Shown: positions 23,509 to 37,903, numbered from the stretch's first letter. The stretch is DNA of 64,000 nucleotides from Ficedula albicollis (GCF_000247815.1 NC_021674.1:32723462-32787461), one strand, 5' to 3'. The notes: generated from the sequence alone by a model not told the origin. Program-made: numbers and translations.

Positions 23509-23625
23509 CAATTCACTAACTGAATTTATAGCATAGTTCTAAAACCTGGTGACTTTTGACCAAATGCATAATTCACTAACTGTATTTATAGTATAGTTCT
23601 AAAACCTGGTGACTTTTGACCAAAG
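23509..23625. repeat. 60-bp tandem duplication
   Basis: Two head-to-tail copies of about 60 bp (23509-23568 and 23569-23625), each with attcactaactg and ctaaaacctggtgacttttg. They differ at only a few bases, so the event is recent. Confidence 0.92.
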
Positions 23626-26600
23626 CACAAACACAACTGGTGTCTAATGCCCTTTATCAAAATCAGGCAGTGCACTTGTGACTCATCTGGTATAAGCAAG
23701 AAAACCAGCAAGAACATGCAGTGCTACTGTACTGAGTTTTTCCTCTAACATACATGGACTGTATTTGCTTTTTTCACTACTTGGTCAAGCTGAATCTGTG
23801 CTGGGAGAGGTCAGGTGGGCATTTAGAGGTAGCACAAAATGGCAAGAGTTTGTGTTAAAGGAGTGAAGGAATGTGACTGCCTTTTTGGCCTTAGCAAGAT
23901 GATCTGTGGAATTGACTTTGTAAAACTGAACCCATGGGAAAAGTGTACCCGGGTAAAGCTTGGGTTGTATTGTCTTTTGCATTGTTTACAGTGTTACTGA
24001 CTGGCTACAAGGAACTGAGGCAGCTACGTTTATCACAAATTTCACTCTATTTTGGGTACATTCAAGCTTTTCATCTGACTGCATTTCCTGCCTCACAATA
24101 AATGCAAGAGACTCAGGAATTTTTGATAAACACTGGACAGAAGCAGTGTGAGATCTGCATTTCGTTCAGATGTGTCATAGATACATGCAAAATTGTTACA
24201 TCCCTGTGTTTGCAATTATGAATTATACTAATGAAGTATACCGCATATTCTGATTTGCATTTAAAAATTACATACCAAGTAGTTTAGAGGAGAATTTGGG
24301 TAAGAACTTCAGTAGTTCAGAAAATCAAGAGTGAGCATGAATGAAGAGAAAGTGCTGTAACAAGCAACAAGGCCAGCTGGACTGTTAGCTCATGGGTCAG
24401 AGTGTGCTATTTCTTTCTCCTTAATGATACTTCTTAATTATGTTGAAGGACTATTGAGTGATGTTAATACTTTTCTGATATGGTTTCTCCTACTGTAAGC
24501 AATTTCTGAGTCTCATGAAAGATATAGATTGAAGAAATGACCCTTGGCAATGAAAATATCAGGGCACATGGCTTATGGTAAGAGTTTTCTGTTAAAATTG
24601 GTTCTGCCTGTGACAATGATGTAATACACAGATATTTTACAGAGAGGTCTTATCTACACTAAAACAGTGGTTGCAGAAAAGTACTCTGTGGGCCATGTGG
24701 TCCATGGTTGACTAATCTGCATGTGTCCTACAGAACAGTGTTAAAGAATAAAATTTTGAAATGTTTCACTAATTTCATTAAAACATCCAGTAAAAGATAA
24801 GTTCGTTTTATTTACAGCATCTTTAGAGCATTTTCTTATTGTAAGTTGATGTTAGTTGATGAAGTACAGTAACTCACAAAAAATATTGATGTTGAAAACC
24901 TCAAAGTCAAAAAAAGCCTTAGAATCACTGTGCCAGACATGGCTGGCATCTGTAGTATTTCAAACTCTCCAGAATGCTGTCAGCTTAGCTTAGAAGGAAG
25001 AGAAATCATTATACAGTCAGGACATACATAATTTTATTTGAACAGTGTGCTAATGTAATTGATCCCTGCTTGTTGCCTGTTATTGCTATTTTCAAACTAG
25101 TTTTTCCATTTAAAATTTCCCTTAATTATTTTTGTTACACTCATTAATCTTTTTTCATCGTGATAAAAATGAGCTAAAGAACATTACAAAGTAATGTTTT
25201 TGTATGTTGTCACGAATTGTATATTTGGATGCACTAGCAAGTGTTTCAACCCTTTGGTTAGATGTATCTAGAATATGAAAGAACTTCATTTATTGAGTGG
25301 AAATTTCCTGATGTATGTACTGCAGAAGATAAAAGGTAAAAAATCATAACATCACCACAATAGCAAGAGTTTGAATTCAGTGGGAGAATAGCTCTGATAA
25401 TAAAGGATACTTTTGAAATTTCAGTAGCAATTTACAGATGCAGGTTTTTTACATACAAGTGTATATGAGGTAGCAGCTGGCAAGACTGGAGATAGACAAG
25501 ATAATAAAATACTGTGGGTGATAAGTTGTAAAGCTAAATCCTGTGCCTGAAAATGAGATTTGTAGATGATTATTTGTTGTATTGTAGTTGTATGACAAAT
25601 ACAACTATCTTATATAATAATACTTAAAAAAACCCAACAATTTTGTGTTCTTCAGATCTGTATACTCCATTCTTCTCTAAAAGAACAGCAAACAAATTTC
25701 TGTCTGTGCAGAGCAGAAATGAAATTAAGATTTCTATATGTGTGATATTGTAACTTAGATAAATGTTAAAGAGCGTATAATATGTTAAATATGAAAATGG
25801 AGATATATGTTTTTATTACAGAATTTCACTGCTGTTTGTCATTTGAGCAGCAGGTTATCCTTCCAGGCAGATGTAAATAAGTTCCCTGTTCCTCAGTGTT
25901 ACTAGTTAAGCGTGTACAAAGACATTGTGTTGTGTCTCAGTCTCTAACAGCATCAGCCATTGGAAGTCTAATAGGAAGGAAATGTGGAAGATACTGGGTG
26001 ATTAATTTTTTTTGAGGACTTTACAGATACATAAATTTCTCAGAATATGTCTCTCTGAGTCAGAAAGAATGAAGCACTATATAAAGGAAAGAAACAAACA
26101 TGAAATCCCTAATGAAGGTATAAATCTGTTTTTATTCCTTAAAACAAGATGCCAAACACCACACAGTATGTGACAAAGAAAGATACCGAATTCGCTGAAT
26201 GCATTTCCTTTTTCCTAGGTCTGTTTTTTTGTTAGAATAGTTCCCTTATCTGGGTCATTGCAAAAGTGTCAGCTCAAGGGAGGGGAACACAGTAGCCCCA
26301 GTTTGCACAGGCTTAATCTGTTTGAAAACAGCACCCTGAGTTCACAAACTCTTGAAAGTGCAACTAGAACTGTGGGTAAGAGCTACTGGCATCAACAGAA
26401 ATTCAATTTGGTTGTTAAATATAGGTTAGAATAAAGAGTTTTGTCTTTGTTAACCTGAAACCCCTATACTCAAGTCTCGAAAACCCTTAATTTCTTTTGC
26501 TACTAACCCTGCCTGATGTTTTGGGCCATGCTAGTATGAGACTAAGCAGGTGAGTGGGGCGAAGTTTGACCTTAAAGGCAGGTGATCAAGATGTGACCCA

Positions 26601-28276
26601 TTCAGCATTCTCAGAGGGCTCAGGGGTTGGGAAATGCACCCTGCCAGCTGCCTGGCACTCAGAGACTTGTTTATAGAGCTGTTGAGAGACAGTCATCTTG
26701 TACTTCCCCAAAGTGCCACTGATACTGTACAGTAGTCAGGCTGTCTCACATACATGTAAGACAAACTTGACCAAAAAGATTTATGAATATTCTACATGCT
26801 TTTAGGCTCAAGTTTCTCTCAAACTATTATTTCTCTTTTTTTCTTTCTTTTTTTTTTTTAATACATGTGGTCCAGTGTGCTTATAAATAATTCTATAATC
26901 ATTCAGTCTCAGAGGTGTAGATTGTCTGTCATTGGAATGCTGAACTGTAGATATATAGTTTAAAAGAAATGTGAGTTTTTTCTCAGAGGTTCCTGAAATC
27001 TTAAATTTTCAAGGTTTAATCTAAATACATTCTTAGTTGTCCTTATCTCATGCTGAGTTAAGCATTTGTGTGTTATTTTTAAAATAATTTTAGTTCACCA
27101 AAACCAACACTGAACTGTCCATTTGCTGAGACTTACAGAGTAAAACAAAAATAAGGTCTGTGTAAATAAATTTGTGGTCTGATACTTGTATATTCGTAAT
27201 ACTTTGGATGCAGATGTGTCTCATAGGACCATAGTCTGTAGTGAAATGTAGCTCCAGAGCTGGACATGCTATTTACAAAATATCCTGTCTTTATTTCTAA
27301 AAAATTGTGAAAGAAAACTGCCAAGAACAGAGTTTCATTAATGCAGGGACTGTTTGATGAATCAATGAATCTAAGACTTCTGATAGCCTTGTTTATTTTC
27401 TGTCTATATTTAATATTTTGCATGTATCCCTTTTAGCATCCAGCTACTCTGTTTGCTCTGCAGACCTAGTGGCATCCCATACCTTCTCTGGGGACAAAAG
27501 GCAGCTGGTTATCATGTGCAGCTGCAAAGCCCCTCAGCTTTTGCAATGACCACTGAATGTTTTTACACCTCTTTCTGTATTCTGTAGCATGATTAAGGCT
27601 TAAAAGGAATGTAGGATGTTACACCAAAACTAATTGATGCCTGTTTGTGTTCTGTAACTCTGAGTTTCCAAGCATGTCCATGTGTTTGTAAATAGTCTTA
27701 CTGAACACAAATGGCCTATCCATAAATCAAAGCTTTTTCTACAAGTAATAAAGCATTACATAGATGTGTATATTGATACAAGCAAAACATGAACTGATAG
27801 GTCTCAGAAGATCAGTGCATCAAAGCAAAATGTACTCCTGATCATTCTAATTTTTTCATGTGGCAAGTGATGGCAGCTTCACAAACAGACAGGTAGAATT
27901 TTTTTCTGTGTAAATATTTTTTTATAAACATGTAATAGTATCATTTTCTGTAGAAATAACAGATAGTATTTAATGACCTGATGTAAATGAAGCAAAAGTT
28001 TGGAATCTATGATTTTCATATAATGCTGGATATTGTATATCTATGTGAGGTCAAGTAGAACTCCTTTGTTTGCATTTTGAATTAAAATTCATAAGAAATT
28101 TCTGTACTTAGAACATATCTAAATTGAAGGATATTAACATGTGAATTAAGATGTAGCACTGAACAAATCCACAGCTACTCATTGCCCAAGGTAAATCAGC
28201 ATTTCAAGACAGAATTGCAGAAGGCAGCTCATGAGCAATAGATTACAAAGAGACAAACTTGGGAGTCAGAATAAAG

Positions 28277-28303
28277 TTGATCAGATAAAAAACATCTGAT
28301 CAA
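28277..28303. repeat. Perfect inverted repeat, 10-bp arms, 7-base loop
   Basis: TTGATCAGAT and ATCTGATCAA are exact reverse complements separated by aaaaaac. It could form a small hairpin. There is no T run after it and no gene next to it, so a function is not implied. Confidence 0.8.
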
Positions 28304-29291
28304 ACAAGTAGGAATTAAAAGTAACTGAACAGAGGGTTCCACTGGTGTGGAGGGAGAGAGAATGCTCTTGAAGTGTGCCAGAGAAGCCAGGAAAAATGAG
28401 TAGTGAAGCATAAGAGCACATATTTTAGCATAGCAAGACCTGACAGGAACCCTGGCAGTTGTCAGTCTAGGAAGCCCTACCAGAGTTATGATCACCTTAT
28501 ACGTGGAAGCATTAGAAAAAAAGGAAAGGAAAAGTCTAGTGGTTGTGAGACTACTGAAAAAAGCTCAGTAGATTTTCTGAATAAACCCATTAGCTTTTAG
28601 GTGAAAACGGTAACTTGTATTCTGCTCCTACCATCCATGGAGTTTGCTAGTATTTGGCTTGCTTTATTTATTGAGGAGGAAAACATCCTTAATGCTAGTC
28701 AGGAGTATTTTAATGGAATACTTTTGCTTATGAAATACGTATACAAAGTCCTGTTTCTCTAAACATAATAGAAATAAATAGCAGTAGATTTATTTCTTAT
28801 GGGTTTTGAACCCTTCTGATAATTCCTGTGAATCTAAAGCATCATGTGCTTTCCTTCAAAGCTGTGTAACTGTTCTGTTTATTTGTACAGTATGCTAGTA
28901 AGCTTCTTACTTGGATTTTTTCTGTCAACCCCAGGGTAATCTTTCTTGCATGTCTTCTGTTTGATTAGTGTTAGTATTTTCTGATAATGTCTTCCTAAAT
29001 TTCCCAGATACTACTGTAGAAATAAGCACTTAATTGCTCTTTTAAATTTTGTTTTGCTGGAAGGAATCCACTGAGCACAGTTACCAAACTTAAACAAAAC
29101 AGGATTGACAAGAAGCCAAAACCAGCCTTGACAGCAGCAATCTCTCATCCTAGAAGAAACATAGATAAATTTTTTCTTCTTCCACTTCAGACACAGTAAT
29201 TAAAATTACTTGTGTGTTTGCTTGATAACTACAAATTTAGTTTTGTAGTCACAGAGGTTTTTTCAGTGAATTTGAAGATAATGTATAGTTA

Positions 29292-30120
29292 CAGGATCAC
29301 AGAATCCTTAGGGTCGGAAGGGACCTCTGGAGATCATCCAGTCCAACCCTCCTATCAAGGGAGGGTCACCTAGAGCAGGTTGCCCAGGAATGAGTCCAGG
29401 TGGGTTTTGAATGTCTTCAGAGAGGGAGACCCCACAACCTTCCTGAGCAGCTTGTTCCAGCCTGCCACCTTCAGTGGAAAGAAGGTCCTCCTCATGCTGA
29501 GATGGAACTTTTTGTGTTTCAGTTTATGGCTCCTCATCCTGTCACTGGGCACCACTGAAAAGAGTCCAGCACCATCCTCTTGGCACCCTCCTTTGAGAGG
29601 TTTAAATCATTAATGAGGTCCTTCTCTTCTCCAGGCTGAACAGGCCCAGCTCCCCCAGTCTCTCCTCACAGGAGATGCTCCAGACCCCACATTGTCTTTG
29701 TGGCCTCCATTGGACCCTCTCCAGTAGCTCCTTGTCTTTCTTGTGCTGAGGAGCCCAGAACTGGACACAGCATTCCAGAGGTGCCTCAGCAGGGCTGAGT
29801 AGAGGGGCAGGATCACCTCCCTTGGCCTGCTGGCCACGCTGCTCCTGATGCACCCCAGAACACACTGTCCCTCCTGGCCATCAGGGCACTGCTGGCTCAT
29901 GGACAACTTGTCACCCACCAGGACCCCCAGGTCCTTCTCTGCAGAGCTGCTCTCCAGCAGGTCAGCCCCAGGCATTGGGGATATTCCTCCCCAGGTGCAG
30001 AACCCTGCACTCGCCCTTGCTGGACCTCATCATGTTTCTTTGCACCCTTCTCTCAAGACTATTTAGGTCCTGCTGAATGTCAGCACAGCCTTCAGGTGTA
30101 TCTATCAGCCACTTGCCTGT
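29292..30120 (-). mobile_element. CR1 LINE fragment, 3' UTR plus end of the reverse-transcriptase ORF
   Basis: The plus strand begins atcacagaatcc...gaagggacctctggagatca, the reverse complement of the CR1 3' end. On the minus strand, residues such as SSSAEKDLGVLVGDKLSMSQQ and ASRPREVILPLYSALLRH are recognisable as the C-terminal part of the CR1 ORF2 protein. They are spread over more than one frame with stops, so the copy is dead and 5'-truncated. The 5' edge near 30,120 is judged by eye. Confidence 0.93.
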
Positions 30121-32638
30121 TTTGCTTTGGTTTTGGTATATTGTTGTTGTATTGAATGTTTTGCTTAGTATTTGGTTGTTGGTTTGGGTTTTTTTGTTTG
30201 TTGTTTTTTTCATTCTGTGTAGTCAGAACGATGTGTGTTTTTCCTTAAATATACTCTTGGAAACTCTTATACAGTCTTATTTTTGGCTAAAATACTTTAA
30301 AAGGAAAACAAAACAAAAACACGGCCTAAGACACATACCAGGAATGGAACATTCCACATAAAATCATAATATTTATGAAGTTTTGATCAGCAGAAAACAG
30401 CGTCATAGGAAGTGGAAAGTGTTGAGCAGCTCCTGTGATAGATGCCAGTGCTTCTGTCTCCAGTGTTTAAATCAGGGCACGCAGGATTGAAGGCAGAGAC
30501 CCAAAGTGCATTTCGAAGATGATATAGTGGTCTCAAAAGAGGAACATCAAGCAAATGTCAAAGAGGCTCTGTACTTACTTGCAGCTAGATGACTCAGTTG
30601 GATCAGTTTATATTTTTCTCCCCAGTTATCAGACACTGAGTGGGCTTTGGAAGATGGAACAAAACAAGGAGGTCCAGCTGGATTCTACTCTGCTGATCAC
30701 CCCTGAGCTCTGCCATAGTTCTTTAACATTTTACTGAAGGGTGATTAAAACATGCTTCCACATTTTAAACTCTGATCACTGTCTACAACTTTGTTTTTCC
30801 TCTTTAACTGATGGATGAATTTTTGACCTCTTTTTGAAGGCAGTGGATGATTTAGCATTAACTTAATCAGATTTAACATTTTCCATTTAAATTCAATTTT
30901 ATTTATTTAAATTAAATTTTAATTTAACATTTTGATTTCATGCAAACCTAACTCTATTGTATTTCTGACATCCAAGATATAACAGTTTCCCTGCCTTTCC
31001 CTCACCCTTGGGCCTTGTTCATTACAGTTGCAGTATGGCTGCAGAAAACTTTGAGGTTCTAATTTTAACACAAGCAGCACTTTGCTTCAGCAAAGTTACA
31101 GAGAGGGATGTGTCTCCTTTATTTGAGAAGTGAGTTTTCTCCTCATATAGGGCACAACACAAGGTCTCCATTGTGCACTCTGGTACAACAGATAAACTTC
31201 CTTGAAAACTGATCTTTTTAATATGATAACTTTAAATAAGGTGACATTTTCAGAAGTCAGGCTTTCTTTAAATAGTACATATTTTTGGCAAGAGAGAAGC
31301 TATGTTAGAAAAAAACCTATGAAAATGCCTAAAGTATATTTAAAAATGTGAAACATCAGCAAATAAGGGTCCCTTTTTAAGTATTAAAATATGTATGCAG
31401 TGAAAATAACCAAAGCCAGTATGGTAAAAACAATATTTTAGACAGTGTATATACATCTCATACAAGCAGACTGATTTAAATTGTGTAAAATACTCAACAG
31501 CAATCTTTTTAATGATAATTTAAAGTAATACATCATTTACAATTCTTGTAGAACTGATCCGCTCTCCATCAGTGAAAGCAAGGTAAATTTAAATTTGAAT
31601 ATATTCTTTGGCCTTATATCTTAATTTAGCTCTTCAAATTTTTTTCTCATTTTTATGGAAAACAATTTTGACACAAATTCAGGCTGATTATGACAGACTT
31701 TGGCACACCAACCCATTATTAATGTCTTTGAATTTCTGTACTTGTTTGAAATTTTTTTAATGTGTGTGGCATACAATGACTCTGATTAAACATTCTATTG
31801 GTACAGTAAACTAATACCCATCTTATTTATAAAATTCCTTATTTCATAGCATCTGCCAAATTCAATATAAAGAGTTGATAACATACATTATTTCTTACCT
31901 CAACCCCTCTTTGAGAAATTGTGATCATGTGGGAAAATATGAAAGCCTTCAATAGTAAAAAAAAGTGTCCTTGCTAACAAACTGAATTCATAAGTAGTTT
32001 GCAGTCTGCTAAAAATGATTGAACTTCACAGCTGTGGAGGCAAGCTTATATTCTTCCTGTGCAAGTTCTTCTACTCAGCCACCTCTGAGCAAGCAGCTGT
32101 ATGATTACTCAGCTTGCCCTATTCTAAGGATGGATTGCAAGACTCGGCATTTTGATTTGAGCAGATGAATAGGAAACTGCAGGATGCAAACTGTAGGATG
32201 GAAACTTGCAGCCTGTCAGCTGTTTTATAAAAACTGCCTCTGTGCACATCCTTACACCGTTATATTTCGTGGGGAAGGTGGTGACTCCATCCCACTGCAT
32301 GTTTATTCCTCTTGCATGTACCATGAGATGGAAATACTAGGTGTTAGTCTTCATGACTGACACAGCAGTATGTCAGCAATGTGCCAGTCATGGAAGCATA
32401 TGTGATACACACTGAAATAACAGTTTTGTAACATTTCCTTGACAAATTCAGCAGTGAGTAACTCCTCTTCCTTTGCTGCAGCAGAACAGGCTGTATGTAC
32501 CTGCACAGCACACAAGAATGGAGAGAGACTGAGAAAGGGCTCCTGAGGGAAGTGTGTTGAGAAAGGACAAAAAATTCTTCTGCATAAAGTCTTATCCTTT
32601 CCCCCTTTATTTCTGAGAAAGGAGGTGCTCCTTCCCTC
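30121..32638. other. Intergenic DNA between two CR1 copies
   Basis: AT-rich sequence, with a run of TTTAAATT-type motifs near 30885-30935. I see no exon, RNA gene or further transposon. Confidence 0.65.
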
Positions 32639-33863
32639 ACAAAATCCCAGAATGGGGCAGGTTGGAAGGAACCACAGTTGGTCATCTGACCCAAGCTCCC
32701 TACTCAAGCAGGGTCATCCTAGAGCACAGATTGCACCCAGAGACTTCACAACCTCTCTGGACAATCTGTTCCAGTGCTCAGTCATCCACACAGTAAAGAA
32801 GCTCTTCCTCATATTCAGATGGAACTTCTGTGCTTCAGTTTCTGCCATTGTCCCCAGTCCTACTCCTTGCACTACCGAGCAGAGCCTGGATCCACCCTTT
32901 TGGCACTCCTCCTTTAGATACTCATGGACATGGACGAGGTCCCTTCTCAGTTGTTTCTTCTCCAGACTGAACAGGCCCAGCTCCCTCAGCCTTTCCTCAT
33001 AAGAGAGATGCTCCAGTCCCTTAATCGTCTTTGTTTTCCTGAGGGGCCCAGAACTGGACTCAGCACTCCAGATGTGCCTGACCAGGGCTGGGCAGAGGGG
33101 CAGGGTCACCTCCCTTGACCTGCTGGCAATGTTCCTCCTGATGCGCCCCAGGATTCCATTGGCCACAGGACACACTGCTGGCTCATGGATGGCTTGCTGT
33201 CCACCAGGACCCCCAGCTCCTTCTCCACAGAGCTGCTCCTCAGCAGGTCTGTCCTGGTGCCTGGGGTTCTTTCTGCCCCTGTGCAGGACTCTGCACTTCC
33301 CTTGGTTGGATTTCAGACAGTTCCTCCCTGCCCTTCTCTCCAACCTGAGGTCCTTCTGCAGGGCTGCACAGCCCCCTGGGGTATTGACTGCTCCTCCCAG
33401 CTTTGTGTCATCAGTGAACTTGCTGAGGAGGTATCTTCTCCTTCATCCAGTTCTTTGATGAACAAGTTAAACTATACTGGGCCCAGTATTGACCCTTGGG
33501 GGACACTACTGGTGACAGGCCTCACACTAGATGCCATGCCACCAATTAGAACCCTCTGGGATCTGCCACTCAGCCAGATCTCAATCCACCTCATTGTCCA
33601 CTCATCCAGTCCAGACTTCCTGAGTTTGCCTATGAGGATATTGTGAGAGACCTTGAAAACCTCACTGAATTAAAGGTAGACAATACTCACTGGTCTTCCC
33701 TCATCCATTTGGGTTGTTTCATCATAAAAGGCAATCAGGTTAGTCAAGCATGATTTGCCTTTAGTGAATCCATGCTGACTACTCCTGATCACCTTCTTGT
33801 CATTCATGTGAATAGAGACGGCCTCCAAAATGAGGCACTCCATGACCTTTCCGGGGATTGAGT
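32639..33863 (-). mobile_element. CR1 LINE fragment with reverse-transcriptase domain (degenerate)
   Basis: This minus-strand CR1 copy is longer than its neighbour. From the 5' side it encodes [30 protein letters not shown], then the SVPQGSILGP motif (around 33479-33513), then the catalytic-box remnant KFTDDTK (around 33401-33420; the usual box is FADD or YADD), then the C-terminal region VASRSREVTLPL and LSYEERLRELGLFSLEK. It ends at 32639 with the 3' UTR. At least one stop and frame changes are visible, so it is inactive. It is an ordinary non-LTR retrotransposon remnant. Confidence 0.94.
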
Positions 33864-36800
33864 CAGTCCTTGTTGCCTGTGCAAACCAAAAAGAAACAGA
33901 GTATAAGACTACCTTATAGCACTTGTCTTAGGTAAATTAACATTGTTACATCTTATGTGCTGTCACAAGAAGAAATGATATTGTTGTGATAAATTAGTGT
34001 CTGTTAAAAAACTACCAATATGTGTCTCTCTTTCACTCATTACAAGTTAATTTTGCGGCTGTATGGTCCTGAAAGTGCAGATCCTTCCAACTAGATCTCA
34101 CTGCAATTATTCCATCACGAACCGAAATTATGCTACTTAAGAGAAAAAATGCATGTCTTGTGACAATTTACCAGTTGAAAGTGAAAATGTCTTATTGAAA
34201 TATACTGCCTGCATACATCTTCATTTATTTGCTTTAATTGTGCTAGGAAAAATAAATTTGCAGGGGTTTCCTTCCTGACAATACTGCAGCAGTAACACAG
34301 GTATAATAAGTAAGATGAAGCCTATTATCTATTTCATAGAGATAGAATGATTAGTAAGTTTTAGTGATTGAGTGAAGTTTTAATTTTTGTGCAAATTTAA
34401 TTCAGAAATCGTAACTGGCAGTAATGTGACAGTCAACCCAAAGACTCTTCTCAGACTTCCTCATACACCTGTTTGGCAAACTGTCAGAAAAAACATTTAG
34501 GCAAAAGCATAGTGGAAGTCATGATATGTCAACAACAGGAATGTTAATTTACTTGTTTAATTTAGACCAAAATTGTGACTACCTATTGTACAAGCTAATC
34601 TTTACAGAGTGATCTCTGAATTGAATGGAGATTAATTTAAGAGATTATCCCACATGGATTAGTTGTAGGGATTAATATATACAATAAATTTCTTTAGGAA
34701 TGGGTTTCTGACCTAAACAATTGGTGGAAAGTAATTAGTCTTCAGCACAGTACCTGGCACAAGATACGCATCCATGGCATCACAATTTATTTTGATTTTT
34801 TCCTTTATTCTTAGGTTGCCATCATTATATCTTTTCAGGTTTTTAAACATTTCTTACTGTCTTCAAGATTAAAATGAAAGAGAAGAGAAAGATAGCAATA
34901 TTAATTGTATTGTGAAGGCATTTTTGCTGTTAGATAGCTATATGTTAGGAAGCTGATTTTGTTATCTGTCTGCTGCTATGGAAAGAATGTGGTGAAAACT
35001 GAGTGTTGTATATCCTGATATTATTAGATTGAGTAAATAGAATATTAATGGTATGCCATTGTTTGAAAATTTATTTTATAATACCAAAGCATTTTCCAAG
35101 AATTCAAAAAAAGAAATTATGTAATAAACAGCCTTATCCTAGGTGGACTAAAATATAATTAATAATAAACTTCATTCTACTTAAACAGTGTTCTCAAAGA
35201 CTGTGCAAGCTTTTTTGGAATTAGAGACAGGTGCCTATTGTTCATACCTATTTGAAAAACAGAAGTATTCTCAAAAACATCCAAAATTAGGATATAGTAT
35301 AATTTTTTGTTTGTTTTTATTTGTTGAGTGCTACTTTAAATTGTTACTTGCAACTCTAAAAGCAGTCAATGATGAGTAGGACCATGCTGATAGAAAGCTG
35401 TTGATGAGATGCCCATGTCTGGGTCTCTTTATTCTACAGTAAAATAACTTTGTGCTTCAATAATGATTTTGCCATTTTTCCTTTTCTTTGAAGGCAGGTT
35501 AAAGACAGTAGAAGATAAGCTGTCATCTGCACATTTTGCTGCCCTATGTTTCATTCACCATAATACTTAAACTTAAGTAAGCCTTTCTGTCACTCCTAAA
35601 AACCTCAAAATTTGTTTGAGTTTAAAATTGTTCTACTTTCTTTGAATAGAAACTTATGGAGTAAGTAGAAAGTAAGATCAAAAATTCAGTTTTTACTGAA
35701 TTGAGAGTTTAGAAGAAAATAGAACAAAGCAGTAACTAACAGTGATGGGAACATACCAGGAATTATGGGTAGCAAAAGTATTTGCCACAAGTTTTGTGAT
35801 CTGCAAAATTTTATCCATCACAGGCCTTCCTAACCCAAAGCTAATCCAAATCTATCAAAACAAATTTTTTCATGGGGTAGTGAGGATGACTCTGAACATG
35901 TATTTTACAAGGGGTTCTCAACTGCAGATGTTTCCTGCAGCATATTCACAATCTTAACCATTTTGTACACTCTCTTAATGCCAATTATATAACGTTCACG
36001 TCTATTTTTGTGGCTTTACCTTATTTTAATAAAGGGTTTACTCTCAGCATGTAATTAATGCTATTTATTATACTGCAAGAAACAGGTATGTTCTTTACTG
36101 GGATAAACAATGCCATTTATGTAGGTTTGGTTTCCTCTCCCTCGGCCGCCATCTATTGTACCTTTCTATTTTATCACTAGATGGCAACATAACATAACTA
36201 CAGATCAAATGTTGCTATAACCAGAAACTGGGCTTTTCCTATCCCATTTTTCACAGCATGGTTTAAATAATTCGCTTCCCCCCCTTGAAATGGGAACTTA
36301 TGTATTCTGGCAATATCAGTAAACTGCTTCTTAATGGTGTGAGTTCTAGCATTACTTACTATCTGCTACTTTTTTACGCAACTGAAGTGCAGAATAACCA
36401 AGTCAGAGAAAATAAAATTGCTTTATTTACGGTCTTTTTTCTTCTACTAAATCCATTGGAAGGAGGAGAATCCATTGATTCATCTGAATTATCTCACATA
36501 TGTTTGGTTATTTTGTGGAAACACTTGAAATTGAAACCAGTGGCACACATATTCACATCTAGAAGAGCAGAATTTGCACAATTTTTGACTTTCAAATATT
36601 TCATTTATTGAGGTAAGTCTGGAAGTTAATATATGATAGAAACAACAGAAGTAAGTTTGGGGTTAAGCAAGTTGTATCCATTAATCATATGCTTCCCTCT
36701 TGAGAGCACTGAGCCCATAGACTAATTCAAATTCTAGTCAGACTGGACAGGAAGATTGTCATTAGACAAGGTATGACAACTGAAATGTCAAGCTCAGTTT

Positions 36801-37672
36801 CTCTGGAGATACATTTTCCAGTGAAATGAGAGAAAAAGAAACAAGACCTGTCTTAACTGAGCTACCAGCTGCTTTTGCTTTTGGAACCTTAAACAGACTC
36901 AAAAGTTTTGCTCAGTATTTGGCAAACAGTTAGTGAGAGGCTCTTCAGCTTCTTAAGCCTTCTCTGAAACTCAACTTCTCAGGAAACTCAAAACAGTTTG
37001 CTAAAGTAAGAATAGTCCTGCATCACGTTTACTCCTGAAGCTATAATTAGAAAGCTTAATACTGAGTTGAATTGTTTGATTTTTGAGTTTCTGTTAGCCT
37101 TGCTGTATTCTGATGTATTGAAACAGAATTGCTTTGGCCTTGATATTTGAACAGGTCATTAGCTTCAGAGATGGTGGTCTTTTGTAGCCAGATCCATTAT
37201 TATCCTGTGTATTTAATGAGTCATATTCTGCCAACTGAAATTAAGGAAGCAATATTGGAAGGCTGTTAATTAACTTTCATTTTCCACATTCTCTTTTTCC
37301 TGGGAATGTTTTCAAGGAAACCTCATAGGTTTCAAACTCACTCCAGACTTGATGTACTTGAGCTACCAGAGCCATGCTACCAGCCAAATAAAGTGGGAGT
37401 ATGCTTTGTACCTATAACTGGGAGGATGACACAGATCCTTGATCTCTACAAGGAACCCATCAATGAATGCTTTAGTAGAATTCATTAATAATGTAGCAAA
37501 TACACTGAGCATGGCCAAGTGAAGCATATAAGGATACAGAATTACATAATGTGATTTGTTATTTTTATAGGATTCTCTAAGTTAGCTGTTTAGCAAGCAT
37601 ACTAACATTTTCTGCTTTCAGTGCATTAGGGGTATATGTGTAACTGTCAGTGTAATACATGCATAGACACAT
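33864..37672. other. Intergenic DNA, middle part
   Basis: AT-rich sequence with no recognised exon, RNA gene or transposon. The short ORFs here (for example near 36285-36611) start and stop without splice sites or family motifs. Confidence 0.6.
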
Positions 37673-37691
37673 GCACACACACACACACACA
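37673..37691. repeat. (CA)n microsatellite
   Basis: About nine CA dinucleotides in a row, directly upstream of a cluster of short tandem duplications. Confidence 0.9.
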
Positions 37692-37734
37692 GACAATGTC
37701 TAAGAAACTAAGATCTCTTTTGTTATTTTTCTCT

Positions 37735-37903
37735 CTGATTTTATTTCATCATGTGTTTTACAGAATTAGAACAGAATTTGGAAATGGTTGTGTAACATTG
37801 AAGGTGCAATTATTCTATCCTGATTTTATTTTATCATCTGTTTTATAGAATTAGAACAGAATTTGGAAATAGTTGTGTAACATTGAAGGTGCAATTATTC
37901 TAT
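37735..37903. repeat. 85-bp tandem duplication
   Basis: Copies at 37735-37819 and 37820-37903, both with ctgattttatt near the start and gaaggtgcaattattctat at the end, differ at a handful of positions. Confidence 0.92.

Larger units (their letters stand above)
22086..29290. other. Intergenic DNA between ADSS2 and DESI2, left part
   Basis: This is AT-rich DNA with no recognisable exon. It holds two short tandem duplications (22811-22946 and 23509-23625), AACA and AAC microsatellites near 22783-22893, a T-rich run near 26843-26860 and a perfect inverted repeat at 28277-28303. The short ORFs look random. Confidence 0.65.

Noticed and set aside
32625..33646. Plus-strand ORFs of 125, 128 and 153 codons
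   Set aside because: They are antisense to a CR1 reverse-transcriptase remnant on the minus strand.
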